This document shows, piece after piece, positions 1 through 5,269 of a DNA stretch of 5,269 bases. Origin of the DNA: Bacteroidia bacterium (GTDB lineage: Bacteria > Bacteroidota > Bacteroidia > Chitinophagales > Saprospiraceae); the NCBI GenBank assembly GCA_030432855.1, contig JAUILM010000460.1, positions 1 to 5,269 of the forward strand, written 5' to 3'. The position numbers were made by a program, and so were the translations under genes. The stretch's first letter is position 1. Each line of letters opens with the position of its first letter. The notes under the pieces are model-generated. The model did no database searches. It was not told the DNA's origin and saw only the letters and a program-made list of their open reading frames with translations.

Positions 1-1
1 C

Positions 2-1300
2 TATGAACCCAGCTCGCGTTGGCATAATACCGGACAATATCCCTATAAGGGGCTTCTCGGTGGAGATGGTATGCAGATCCAGGTGGATTGGAGAGATAAT
101 CGCACGGTGTACACAGGACTACAATTTGGTAATTACTATCGGATTGACCGTATTTCCGGGGACAGAAAGTCGGTAAAGCCAAGACATGATCTGGGAGAAA
201 GACCTCTGCGCTTTAATTGGGAGACACCCATTCTCCTGTCAAGGCACCTTCAGGATATTATTTATCTAGGATCCAATAAGCTGCACCGATCGCTCAATAA
301 GGGAGATGATTGGACAACGATTTCTGACGATCTAACGGGTGGAGGAAAAAAGGGAGATGTTTCCTTCGGTACCCTTACATGCATCGAAGAATCACCACTT
401 CAGTTTGGGCTCATCTACACGGGTAGTGATGATGGTAAGATCTACAAGACATCAGATGGAGGCAGAACCTGGACCTCTATAGATAAAGGTCTGCCTAAGG
501 ACTTATGGGTAGCAGATATTGAGGCATCGGCATCAGATGTTGATGTACTGTATGTGACATTGAATGGCTATCGATGGGATCACTTTGATGCGTATTTGTA
601 CAAATCCGAAGATGGAGGTAACTCCTGGACACGCATTGCACTCGACCTGCCCCTCGAACCCATCAATACCATTGCCGAGCATCCGGAAAATCCCGATCTG
701 CTCTTTGTGGGCACAGACCATGGTCTTTATGTCTCAACAGATCGTGGGGAAAGGTTCTTCGCCATGCATCACCACATACCCGCAGTACCTATTCACGACC
801 TGGTAATCCAGGAGGAGGCAAATGACCTGGTGGTGGGTACACATGGCCGTTCGATTTTTATTTTCAATATTGAGGAATTAAGTCACATAGATGCCGGTAA
901 TCAAACCGACACTCTGATCGTATTTGCTCCTGAAGATATCAGACACAGTAATCGATGGGGTGACGAAGTAAGATATCAGATTGATTCCTTCAGGACACCT
1001 TCCCTATTTTTGTCTTATTACACGGGAGACAAAGGGCCTTCAGTTATTAGAATTTTAAAAGGTGAAGAGACCCTAAAGTCATGGCAATTAGATGACGATC
1101 CCGGGCTTCATTATATTGATTACGATGTCACAGTAGATCCTCTTCATAAGGAAACACTTGAAATACTTATGAAAGAAGAGGATGAAGCATATGACACCGA
1201 GGAGACGGATAATGGTGCGATATACCTTCCTCCCGGAAAATATACTTTGAAAGTCGAACATCGCGGTGCCGTGAAAACATCAAGTTTTAAAGTGAGATAA
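2..1300 (+). CDS. BNR/Asp-box (VPS10/sortilin-like) beta-propeller protein, C-terminal part
   Basis: The reading frame is open to the left edge, so the gene starts outside the window; the ATG at 71 is internal. The 432 visible residues begin with a GGDGM..QVD..D..TVYTGLQFGNYYRI segment typical of large Bacteroidota proteins annotated as 'glycosyl hydrolase', VPS10 or WD40/YVTN/BNR-like repeat proteins, usually about 1000 aa. Four Asp-box-like motifs are visible: SLNKGDDW (290-313, degenerate), SDGGRTW (452-472), SEDGGNSW (605-628) and STDRGERF (734-757, degenerate). The propeller ends with VVGTHGRSIFIF, a hallmark closing strand of this family. About 160 residues follow, ending in a beta-rich YLPPGKYTLKVEHRG segment. 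I see no clear type IX secretion sorting domain. Members are generally thought to be exported, but the signal peptide would be outside the window. Asp-boxes are structural, so enzymatic activity cannot be claimed. Family assignment is firm; substrate and role are unknown. Confidence 0.88.
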   Translation, partial: YEPSSRWHNTGQYPYKGLLGGDGMQIQVDWRDNRTVYTGLQFGNYYRIDRISGDRKSVKPRHDLGERPLRFNWETPILLSRHLQDIIYLGSNKLHRSLNKGDDWTTISDDLTGGGKKGDVSFGTLTCIEESPLQFGLIYTGSDDGKIYKTSDGGRTWTSIDKGLPKDLWVADIEASASDVDVLYVTLNGYRWDHFDAYLYKSEDGGNSWTRIALDLPLEPINTIAEHPENPDLLFVGTDHGLYVSTDRGERFFAMHHHIPAVPIHDLVIQEEANDLVVGTHGRSIFIFNIEELSHIDAGNQTDTLIVFAPEDIRHSNRWGDEVRYQIDSFRTPSLFLSYYTGDKGPSVIRILKGEETLKSWQLDDDPGLHYIDYDVTVDPLHKETLEILMKEEDEAYDTEETDNGAIYLPPGKYTLKVEHRGAVKTSSFKVR

Positions 1301-1305
1301 ATTAT

Positions 1306-2562
1306 CTAACTACCTTCAGGAAGTTCTAAAGCATCGATGGGCTGCACAGCTGATCCGGCAATACCCCTTATGGATCCATACATATGATTGGTATTGAGCA
1401 GCACTTTTTCGATCTGCTTTTCCCTGCGCTTCCATATGGCCTGCATCGCCCTTTTCTCCTTCATCAGCTCTTCGTGCAGCTGAGTAAAACCGTCCACGAT
1501 TCCTTCCACCTGCATCTTAAATTCATTGCTGGTCAGGAAATCATATAGCAAAGACATCTTATCACCACTCTGTTTTTGAAATGCTGCAACCTCCGAGATT
1601 CGAATGAGGTTTTCGCGAAGTATCGCTGACAAAGCCTTAAACTCCTCGAAAGTACACACCCAAATACCAGACACCTCTCCCATTCGGTCCATGTCCTTTG
1701 GCATGGTCTGCGTGACAATCACACCAATGTCTGCCTTTCTGTCTCGCATGTCCTGCTTGAGTTTATCAATCCAGTTCATTTGAAAAGCCTTCGTGCGTTT
1801 ACTCTCGTAATAAATAGACCCCGCTGGCAAACCTTTTCGATTGCATACCACTTGGAGACAATCTGCGCCGTGTGCACCGGTTTTGACCGAAGAAATCTCA
1901 TCCTGAGGGAATGATTGCATGAGAAACTGCTCGATAATCTGTTCCTGCACCTCTCCCTGCATCTGCATAGATCCCTGCTCCATCTTTCTTGTCATCTCGT
2001 CAATCAACTTCTTCTGATCCGCAAGCTTCTTTTCGTACTCATGCTTCAGCAGATCCTGACGAGTCTCTAATTGGGTACGTACTGTACGCTCGATCTCGGA
2101 TTGCCTTCGTAGGAAATCCTGTTCCATTTCAAGCTTTACCTGTTCCTTCTGCAGCTCCATAGAACGTTCTTTATTAAGTATCTCCACCTCTCTTCTTTTC
2201 ATTTGCAAGATCTCCTGCTGCTTCTCTTTCAGTTGCTCTTCTATCGATCCATAGGTGCTTTTTGCCTCTTCGATCGCTTCTTGCTTCAGTTGATTGGCCA
2301 GTCTGATCCGTTCTTTCTTCAACTCTGCCTGAATAATCTCCCAGGTCTTAGCTGACAACTGTTTTACCTCCAGGCGTTCTCTTTCCAAAGCATCCTCCTG
2401 TTCCTTTACCTGTTTTCTAAGTTGCACATACTTCCTATTGAACTCTGTACGAAGTCTGGCCTCGGCATGCCGTTCAATCATCTGCTCCACATTCATATCA
2501 TATCCACAGGATGGACATTGCACATGCGTTTGACTGGATGTTTTCTTATTTGACTCAACCAT
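1306..2562 (-). CDS. DUF2130 domain protein, coiled coil plus nuclease-like domain
   Basis: This complete 418-aa protein has the three-part layout of DUF2130 proteins. Near the N-terminus is one CPSC pair (residues 16-19) followed by H32, which looks like half a zinc ribbon. Residues ~35-200 are a highly charged, Glu/Lys/Gln/Arg-rich coiled coil. Residues ~203-310 are the conserved DUF2130 core: GEVQEQIIEQFL, then GADCLQVV, GSIYYESKRTKAF, W264..KL..DM and ADIGVIVTQTMPKDMDR. D234 followed by E253-S-K255 fits a PD-(D/E)XK nuclease active site, with a Glu-bearing helix before it. This makes a nuclease-like fold a reasonable inference, not a demonstrated activity. A second helical segment (~335-392) ends the protein. 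There is no signal peptide or membrane segment, so it should be cytoplasmic. The start at 2562 keeps the CPSC motif and sits just downstream of a TATATTTG box on the same strand; no Shine-Dalgarno is visible. It is convergent with the propeller gene (5 bp apart) and divergent from the coiled-coil cassette. Physiological role is unknown. Confidence 0.9.
   Translation of the reverse strand: MVESNKKTSSQTHVQCPSCGYDMNVEQMIERHAEARLRTEFNRKYVQLRKQVKEQEDALERERLEVKQLSAKTWEIIQAELKKERIRLANQLKQEAIEEAKSTYGSIEEQLKEKQQEILQMKRREVEILNKERSMELQKEQVKLEMEQDFLRRQSEIERTVRTQLETRQDLLKHEYEKKLADQKKLIDEMTRKMEQGSMQMQGEVQEQIIEQFLMQSFPQDEISSVKTGAHGADCLQVVCNRKGLPAGSIYYESKRTKAFQMNWIDKLKQDMRDRKADIGVIVTQTMPKDMDRMGEVSGIWVCTFEEFKALSAILRENLIRISEVAAFQKQSGDKMSLLYDFLTSNEFKMQVEGIVDGFTQLHEELMKEKRAMQAIWKRREKQIEKVLLNTNHMYGSIRGIAGSAVQPIDALELPEGS
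1633..1956 (-). other. DUF2130 core with D...ExK nuclease-like motif
   Basis: This is the part of the DUF2130 gene that encodes residues ~203-310. The candidate catalytic residues are D234 (codon 1861-1863), E253 (1804-1806) and K255 (1798-1800). They sit on what read as consecutive beta strands (ADCLQVV and GSIYYESK), with a Glu-containing helix (E204, E208) before them. All residues expected for an active PD-(D/E)XK site are present. The nuclease reading is inferred from motif order; the boundaries are approximate. Confidence 0.55.
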
Positions 2563-2582
2563 ATATATCGATTAATTATAAT

Positions 2583-2610
2583 ATATCAAATATATAGATT
2601 TATTTGATAT
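2583..2610. repeat. Perfect 10-bp inverted repeat, possible operator
   Basis: The arms ATATCAAATA (2583-2592) and TATTTGATAT (2601-2610) are perfect reverse complements separated by 8 bases. The left arm overlaps the minus-strand TATATTTG box of the DUF2130 gene, and the right arm overlaps a plus-strand TATGTTTG box at 2608-2615. Arm length and position suit a dimeric regulator binding site, or a weak hairpin in transcript. The region is very AT-rich, which raises the chance of a random palindrome, so the operator role is only a suggestion. Confidence 0.4.
2587..2594 (-). promoter_or_regulatory. Bacteroidota -7 box (TATATTTG) for the DUF2130 gene
   Basis: Read on the minus strand, these bases are TATATTTG, a full match to the Bacteroidota TAnnTTTG -7 element, 24 bases upstream of the DUF2130 start codon. 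The predicted leader is therefore short, under about 20 nt. No TTTG-like -33 element is seen at the usual distance, and the AT-rich context lowers specificity. Confidence 0.45.
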
Positions 2611-2716
2611 GTTTGTTCGGAAGAGTTTCTACTTGGACTTATGGGATCTTTTCAGGTATTTGTCGGAATGGCATCGCTGAGGCGCAATAAAATCAGAGGC
2701 AGCCTGTTGAAATTGC

Positions 2717-2724
2717 TATATTTG
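2717..2724 (+). promoter_or_regulatory. Bacteroidota -7 box (TATATTTG) for the coiled-coil cassette
   Basis: TATATTTG matches the TAnnTTTG consensus exactly and lies 27 bases before the ATG of the 183-aa gene, implying a leader of about 20 nt. The ten bases CTATATTTGT (2716-2725) recur identically in front of lysA at 4378-4387. No good -33 TTTG is seen about 20 bases upstream, so the box is supported by consensus and position only. Confidence 0.5.
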
Positions 2725-2751
2725 TTAATATAGATAGACATATTAAAACGA

Positions 2752-3303
2752 ATGAGTACACGCATTACGGAGATGTTTGAGGGAGTGGATAAACTGGATA
2801 AGAAATCAGTTTCATTTCTATTAAAAGCCATTGAGAGTAACAACCTACCTGGATTTGATTATCTGGAGTTTAAGCAAGCCCTGAATGGACTTCGGAAAAT
2901 GAATATGGATGACGATACGGCCATGCGGTCTGCCTTCACTACAGGAACGACCGTAGGACTGACGAAATCTAAGTTGATTGCTTCCGCTGAGCACTATCGT
3001 AAAGTCCTGATGCAGGAGAAAGGCCAATTTGACAATGCTCTTAAAAATCAGATGGCTCAGAAGGTACATGGGAAGAAAGAAGAAAAACTCAAATTGAGCA
3101 CGCGTATTTCAGAATATCAAGCCAAGATTAAGCAGCTCGAGAATGAAATACTCAAGTATCAGGAAAAGCTGGACAAGGCAGATAGTGAAATAGAAGCCGC
3201 CAAGGGTAAGATTGAGGAGACCAAGCATAAGTTTGAATCCACATTTGCGGACTTTATCAATCAGATCGATCGAGATATCGAAAAACTAAAGATTGTATTG
3301 TAG
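2752..3303 (+). CDS. Small soluble helical/coiled-coil protein of unknown function
   Basis: I do not recognise a named family. The 183-aa product has no signal peptide or membrane segment and should be cytoplasmic. Residues ~1-105 look like a compact helical domain with a distinctive core: LPGFDYLEFKQAL (32-44), AMRSAFTTGTTVGLTKSKL (57-75) and HYRKVLMQEKGQFDNAL (81-97). Residues ~107-162 are a charged coiled coil with regular Ile/Leu spacing (ISEYQAKIKQLENEILKYQ). The C-terminus ends in a further short helix (QIDRDIEKLKIVL). The start at 2752 is preceded by an A-rich stretch without a Shine-Dalgarno, usual in this phylum, and lies just after a TATATTTG box. It is followed after 24 bases by the membrane-anchored PspA-like gene, so the two are probably cotranscribed. 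I infer that the product is a partner or regulator of that protein. Confidence 0.8.
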   Translation: MSTRITEMFEGVDKLDKKSVSFLLKAIESNNLPGFDYLEFKQALNGLRKMNMDDDTAMRSAFTTGTTVGLTKSKLIASAEHYRKVLMQEKGQFDNALKNQMAQKVHGKKEEKLKLSTRISEYQAKIKQLENEILKYQEKLDKADSEIEAAKGKIEETKHKFESTFADFINQIDRDIEKLKIVL

Positions 3304-3327
3304 CCTCCATTTAAAAACGTAGAAGAG

Positions 3328-4347
3328 ATGACAAATTTTAATTCAATTCCTAAGTCGAAGCCCAAGTCTTTCTGGAAGAGACCTGAAGGGGTCACAGGAA
3401 CACTATTCCTGCTTGCACTCGTAGTAGGTGGTGGATACTTACTGGTAACCTTCCTGCCCACACTCATCGCCCTGGCCAGCAATGTGCTGTATCTGGCAGG
3501 TATGCTACTTGTACTGGGAGCGATTATATACATGGTCCTCGACCCCCGGATGCGAAATCTCGTTTGGTATATGTATAAAAGCGTGATGCGCTGGGTGACA
3601 GGAATCTTTGTTACCATTGATCCCATCGGAATCCTGAAAAACTATGTGGAAGACCTGGAAGACAGCCTGGGCAAAATGAGCAAGCAGATCGGAAATCTGC
3701 GAGGACAGATGCGTAAGCTGAAGACCATCATGGAGGAAAACAGCAAGGAGATTCAAAACAATATGCTGATTGCCCGCAAGGCCAGAGAACAGGGTAATGA
3801 AAAGCATATGTTACTGTCTTCAAGAAAAGCAGCACGTCTTAAGGACTCTAATGAAAAATATAGTGCCTTACACAACAAGATGACTATCCTCTACCGAGTG
3901 CTCAACAAGATGTATCAAAACTCCGAGATACTGCTGGAAGACACAAAAGATCAGGTCAAACTAAAGGAGCAGGAACGAAAGGCTATTAGAGCTTCTCATA
4001 GTGCCATGAAAAATGCCATGGATATCATATCCGGTGATGGTAGCAAGCGTGAAATGTTTGATGCCGCTCTCGAAAACATAGCCGATGACCTGGCCAATAA
4101 AGTGGGAGAAATGGAGCGATTTATGGAGATGTCCAGCACTTTTATGGATTCCGTGGACCTTCAGAATGGGGTCTTTGAAGAAGAAGGTCTTAAAATGCTT
4201 GAAAAGTGGGAAAAAGAAAGCACTTTAATGTTGCTGGGAGATGGCAATCAGTCGACGGATACACTTGATCTCAATGAGCCTCAGATTGAACGAGAGAAAA
4301 TTAAGCGTTCCGGAGAATCCTCTTCCTACGAAGGTTTATTTGAATAG
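3328..4347 (+). CDS. Membrane-anchored coiled-coil protein, PspA/IM30 (ESCRT-III)-like
   Basis: This 339-aa protein has a short basic N-terminus, two membrane segments (residues ~22-43 and ~45-71), and an amphipathic, Trp/Tyr/Met-rich segment with scattered basic residues (~77-97). A long helical region (~100-270) and a mostly acidic, low-complexity tail follow. By eye the helical region matches PspA/IM30 landmarks in order: DPIGILKNYVEDLEDSL (98-114; PspA has DP..L.....EMEDTL), AREQGNEKHMLLSSRKAARL (152-171; the A-rich helix after a charged turn), a KEQERKAIRASHSAM segment (213-227; compare ETRARQQAL), and FDAALENIADDLANKVGEMERFME (244-267; compare F...ERRIDQMEAE). PspA-family proteins remodel or protect the inner membrane, but classical members are peripheral, so an integral anchor is unusual. 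AGAAGAG directly abuts the ATG, too close for a standard ribosome binding site. The gene follows the 183-aa gene by 24 bases, suggesting an operon. The PspA link is inference; a generic membrane coiled-coil protein is the alternative. Confidence 0.82.
   Translation: MTNFNSIPKSKPKSFWKRPEGVTGTLFLLALVVGGGYLLVTFLPTLIALASNVLYLAGMLLVLGAIIYMVLDPRMRNLVWYMYKSVMRWVTGIFVTIDPIGILKNYVEDLEDSLGKMSKQIGNLRGQMRKLKTIMEENSKEIQNNMLIARKAREQGNEKHMLLSSRKAARLKDSNEKYSALHNKMTILYRVLNKMYQNSEILLEDTKDQVKLKEQERKAIRASHSAMKNAMDIISGDGSKREMFDAALENIADDLANKVGEMERFMEMSSTFMDSVDLQNGVFEEEGLKMLEKWEKESTLMLLGDGNQSTDTLDLNEPQIEREKIKRSGESSSYEGLFE
3391..3540 (+). other. Two-helix membrane anchor of the PspA-like protein
   Basis: This stretch encodes residues ~22-71, two strongly hydrophobic segments split by a short Thr/Pro turn (TFLP, 41-44). 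The first is Gly-rich (LVVGGGYLLV); the second runs through LYLAGMLLVLGAIIYMV. A basic motif (KPKSFWKRPE) precedes the first and DPRMR follows the second. By the positive-inside rule, both ends, including the long helical region, would face the cytoplasm, with a tight hairpin in the membrane. This topology is predicted by eye. Confidence 0.7.
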
Positions 4348-4378
4348 TAACTTCATATAAATACCTCATTTAAGATTC

Positions 4379-4386
4379 TATATTTG
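4379..4386 (+). promoter_or_regulatory. Bacteroidota -7 box (TATATTTG) for lysA
   Basis: TATATTTG matches TAnnTTTG exactly and lies 20 bases before the lysA ATG, giving a very short leader of about 14 nt if used. It suggests that lysA can be transcribed apart from the upstream cassette, whose stop codon is 59 bases before the ATG. No -33 TTTG is seen at standard spacing. Confidence 0.5.
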
Positions 4387-4406
4387 TCAGCTTTAAATCT
4401 TGAGTG

Positions 4407-5269
4407 ATGGAATTAACTGATTCAGGATATGTCATCCAGGGCATTCCTGCACTAGATCTTTCGGACAAATATGATCTGCCTCTCTTTGTATACGATGGCG
4501 CGGTAATCGAGCGGCAGTACAAGCGTCTCACCAACGCATTTGACGCTCCCAACGTAGTCTTTAACTATGCATGCAAAGCACTTACTAATCTCTCCATTCT
4601 CAAGCTAATCCGGTCACTTGGAGCTGGAGCAGATGCAGTATCCTACAACGAAATCAGATTATGCCTGGAGGCGGGATTCAAACCCAATGACATCATCTAC
4701 ACTCCCAGCTCAGCATCTATTGAAGAATACGAGAAAGCCATGGCAGCGGGTGTTCGGATTAATATCGATAATCTGGAAACACTGGAATATTTTGGTGTAC
4801 ATTTTCCAGATCAACCCGTATGTATACGTATCAATCCCCACATTATGGCGGGAGGAAATAAAAAGATATCTACGGGCCATATTGATTCGAAATTTGGCAT
4901 CTCTATCCACCAGCTGTCACAGATAAAGTCGATCGTCAAGGAGCACAAGATTCACGTAGAGGGCATCCATATGCATACGGGATCGGACATCCTCGAAGTC
5001 AATGTCTTTCTTCAAGCTACCGATATACTCTTCGATGTCGCCAGGCATTTCCCCGAAAAATCCTACATCGATTTTGGCAGTGGATTTAAAGTCAAATACA
5101 AACCCAATGATGTAGAAACAGACATTGAGCTATTCGGAAGAGAGATGAGCCGTAAGATTTCGGACTATCGAAAAATGATTGGAAAAGATATCCAACTGAT
5201 GTTTGAGCCCGGTAAGTTTCTGGTGTCTGAAAGCGGTTACTTTCTGGCCAAAACCAATACAGTAAAGCG
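4407..5269 (+). CDS. lysA: Diaminopimelate decarboxylase, N-terminal 287 residues
   Basis: The enzyme removes the carboxyl group from meso-diaminopimelate to give L-lysine, the last step of lysine synthesis, using PLP; it is cytoplasmic. The frame runs off the right edge, so about 70% of a ~400-aa enzyme is visible. Fold-type III motifs appear in order: YACKAL with the PLP-binding Lys57, RINPH (141-145), STGHIDSKFGI (155-165), GIHMHTGSDI (186-195), the glycine-rich phosphate loop DFGSGFKVKY (222-231) and EPGKFLVSESG (268-277). DFGSGF replaces the commoner DxGGGF, which I recall as normal for Bacteroidota LysA. The C-terminal catalytic Cys region lies outside the window. I chose ATG 4407; the adjacent in-frame GTG 4404 would add one codon. 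There is no Shine-Dalgarno. Carboxynorspermidine and ornithine/arginine decarboxylases share the fold, but the RINPH and STGH..SKFGI motifs favour LysA. Confidence 0.92.
   Translation, partial: MELTDSGYVIQGIPALDLSDKYDLPLFVYDGAVIERQYKRLTNAFDAPNVVFNYACKALTNLSILKLIRSLGAGADAVSYNEIRLCLEAGFKPNDIIYTPSSASIEEYEKAMAAGVRINIDNLETLEYFGVHFPDQPVCIRINPHIMAGGNKKISTGHIDSKFGISIHQLSQIKSIVKEHKIHVEGIHMHTGSDILEVNVFLQATDILFDVARHFPEKSYIDFGSGFKVKYKPNDVETDIELFGREMSRKISDYRKMIGKDIQLMFEPGKFLVSESGYFLAKTNTVK

Noticed and set aside
564..806. Overlapping open frames on both strands inside the propeller gene (plus 564-806, minus 533-721).
   Set aside because: They lie wholly within a well-supported coding gene in another frame and encode no family-like sequence.
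1295..1307. Small hairpin AGATA-AAT-TATCT at the convergent gene ends, considered as a bidirectional terminator.
   Set aside because: The stem is only 5 bp, AT-rich and without a T-run on either side, so it is too weak to call a terminator.
2641..2733. A 30-codon plus-strand reading frame (ATG 2641 to TAG 2731-2733) between the divergent genes.
   Set aside because: It has no ribosome binding site, overlaps the promoter-like box at 2717-2724 and encodes no recognisable peptide. Chance is the simplest explanation.
3321..3327. AGAAGAG before the 339-aa gene, considered as a Shine-Dalgarno.
   Set aside because: It directly abuts the ATG with no spacer, so it cannot act as a normal ribosome binding site.
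3261..3807. Minus-strand open frames opposite the PspA-like gene (3261-3626, 3505-3807).
   Set aside because: They are antisense shadows of a gene with clear membrane segments and coiled-coil composition; their translations look random.
4372..4401. Inverted repeat AAGATT...AATCTT flanking the lysA -7 box.
   Set aside because: Arms of 6 bp with an 18-base spacer in AT-rich DNA are expected by chance.
4618..4926. Plus-strand 102-codon frame and minus-strand frames inside lysA.
   Set aside because: The lysA frame carries all expected decarboxylase motifs through this stretch; the others are out-of-frame translations.

Overview
The window looks like a chromosomal segment from a member of the Bacteroidota, possibly Saprospiria-like; the exact lineage is a guess. 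Three things point there. TAnnTTTG boxes (the Bacteroidota -7 element) lie close upstream of three genes. Strong Shine-Dalgarno sequences are absent. The two recognisable enzyme-type genes have Bacteroidota-style sequences: a BNR/VPS10-like beta-propeller protein with the GGDGM...TGLQFGNY signature, and a LysA with DFGSGFKV in the glycine-rich loop. There are no RNA genes, insertion sequences, CRISPR arrays or phage genes.

Layout, left to right: (1) bases 2-1300, plus strand, the C-terminal 432 residues of a BNR-repeat 'glycosyl hydrolase/sortilin-like' protein whose start lies outside the window. (2) bases 1306-2562, minus strand, a DUF2130 protein: one CxxC pair, a long coiled coil, then a domain with a D...ExK motif like PD-(D/E)XK nucleases. 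It meets gene 1 tail to tail with only 5 bp between the stop codons. (3) bases 2563-2751, an AT-rich divergent intergenic region with promoter-like boxes on both strands and a perfect 10-bp inverted repeat over the minus-strand box. (4) bases 2752-3303 and 3328-4347, plus strand, a two-gene cassette encoding a 183-aa soluble helical/coiled-coil protein and a 339-aa protein with two N-terminal membrane segments and a long helical region. (5) bases 4407 to the right edge, plus strand, the first 287 residues of diaminopimelate decarboxylase (lysA), with its own promoter-like box.

The most interesting part is the 183-aa/339-aa cassette. Residues ~90-270 of the 339-aa protein follow the order of landmarks of PspA/IM30 (Vipp1) proteins, the bacterial ESCRT-III-like family, but are fused to a membrane anchor that classical PspA lacks. 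I infer a membrane-tethered PspA-like protein with a dedicated soluble partner, possibly for envelope maintenance or stress. This rests on reading the sequence by eye, not on a profile search. The other genes (propeller protein, DUF2130, lysA) show no evident functional link to it.
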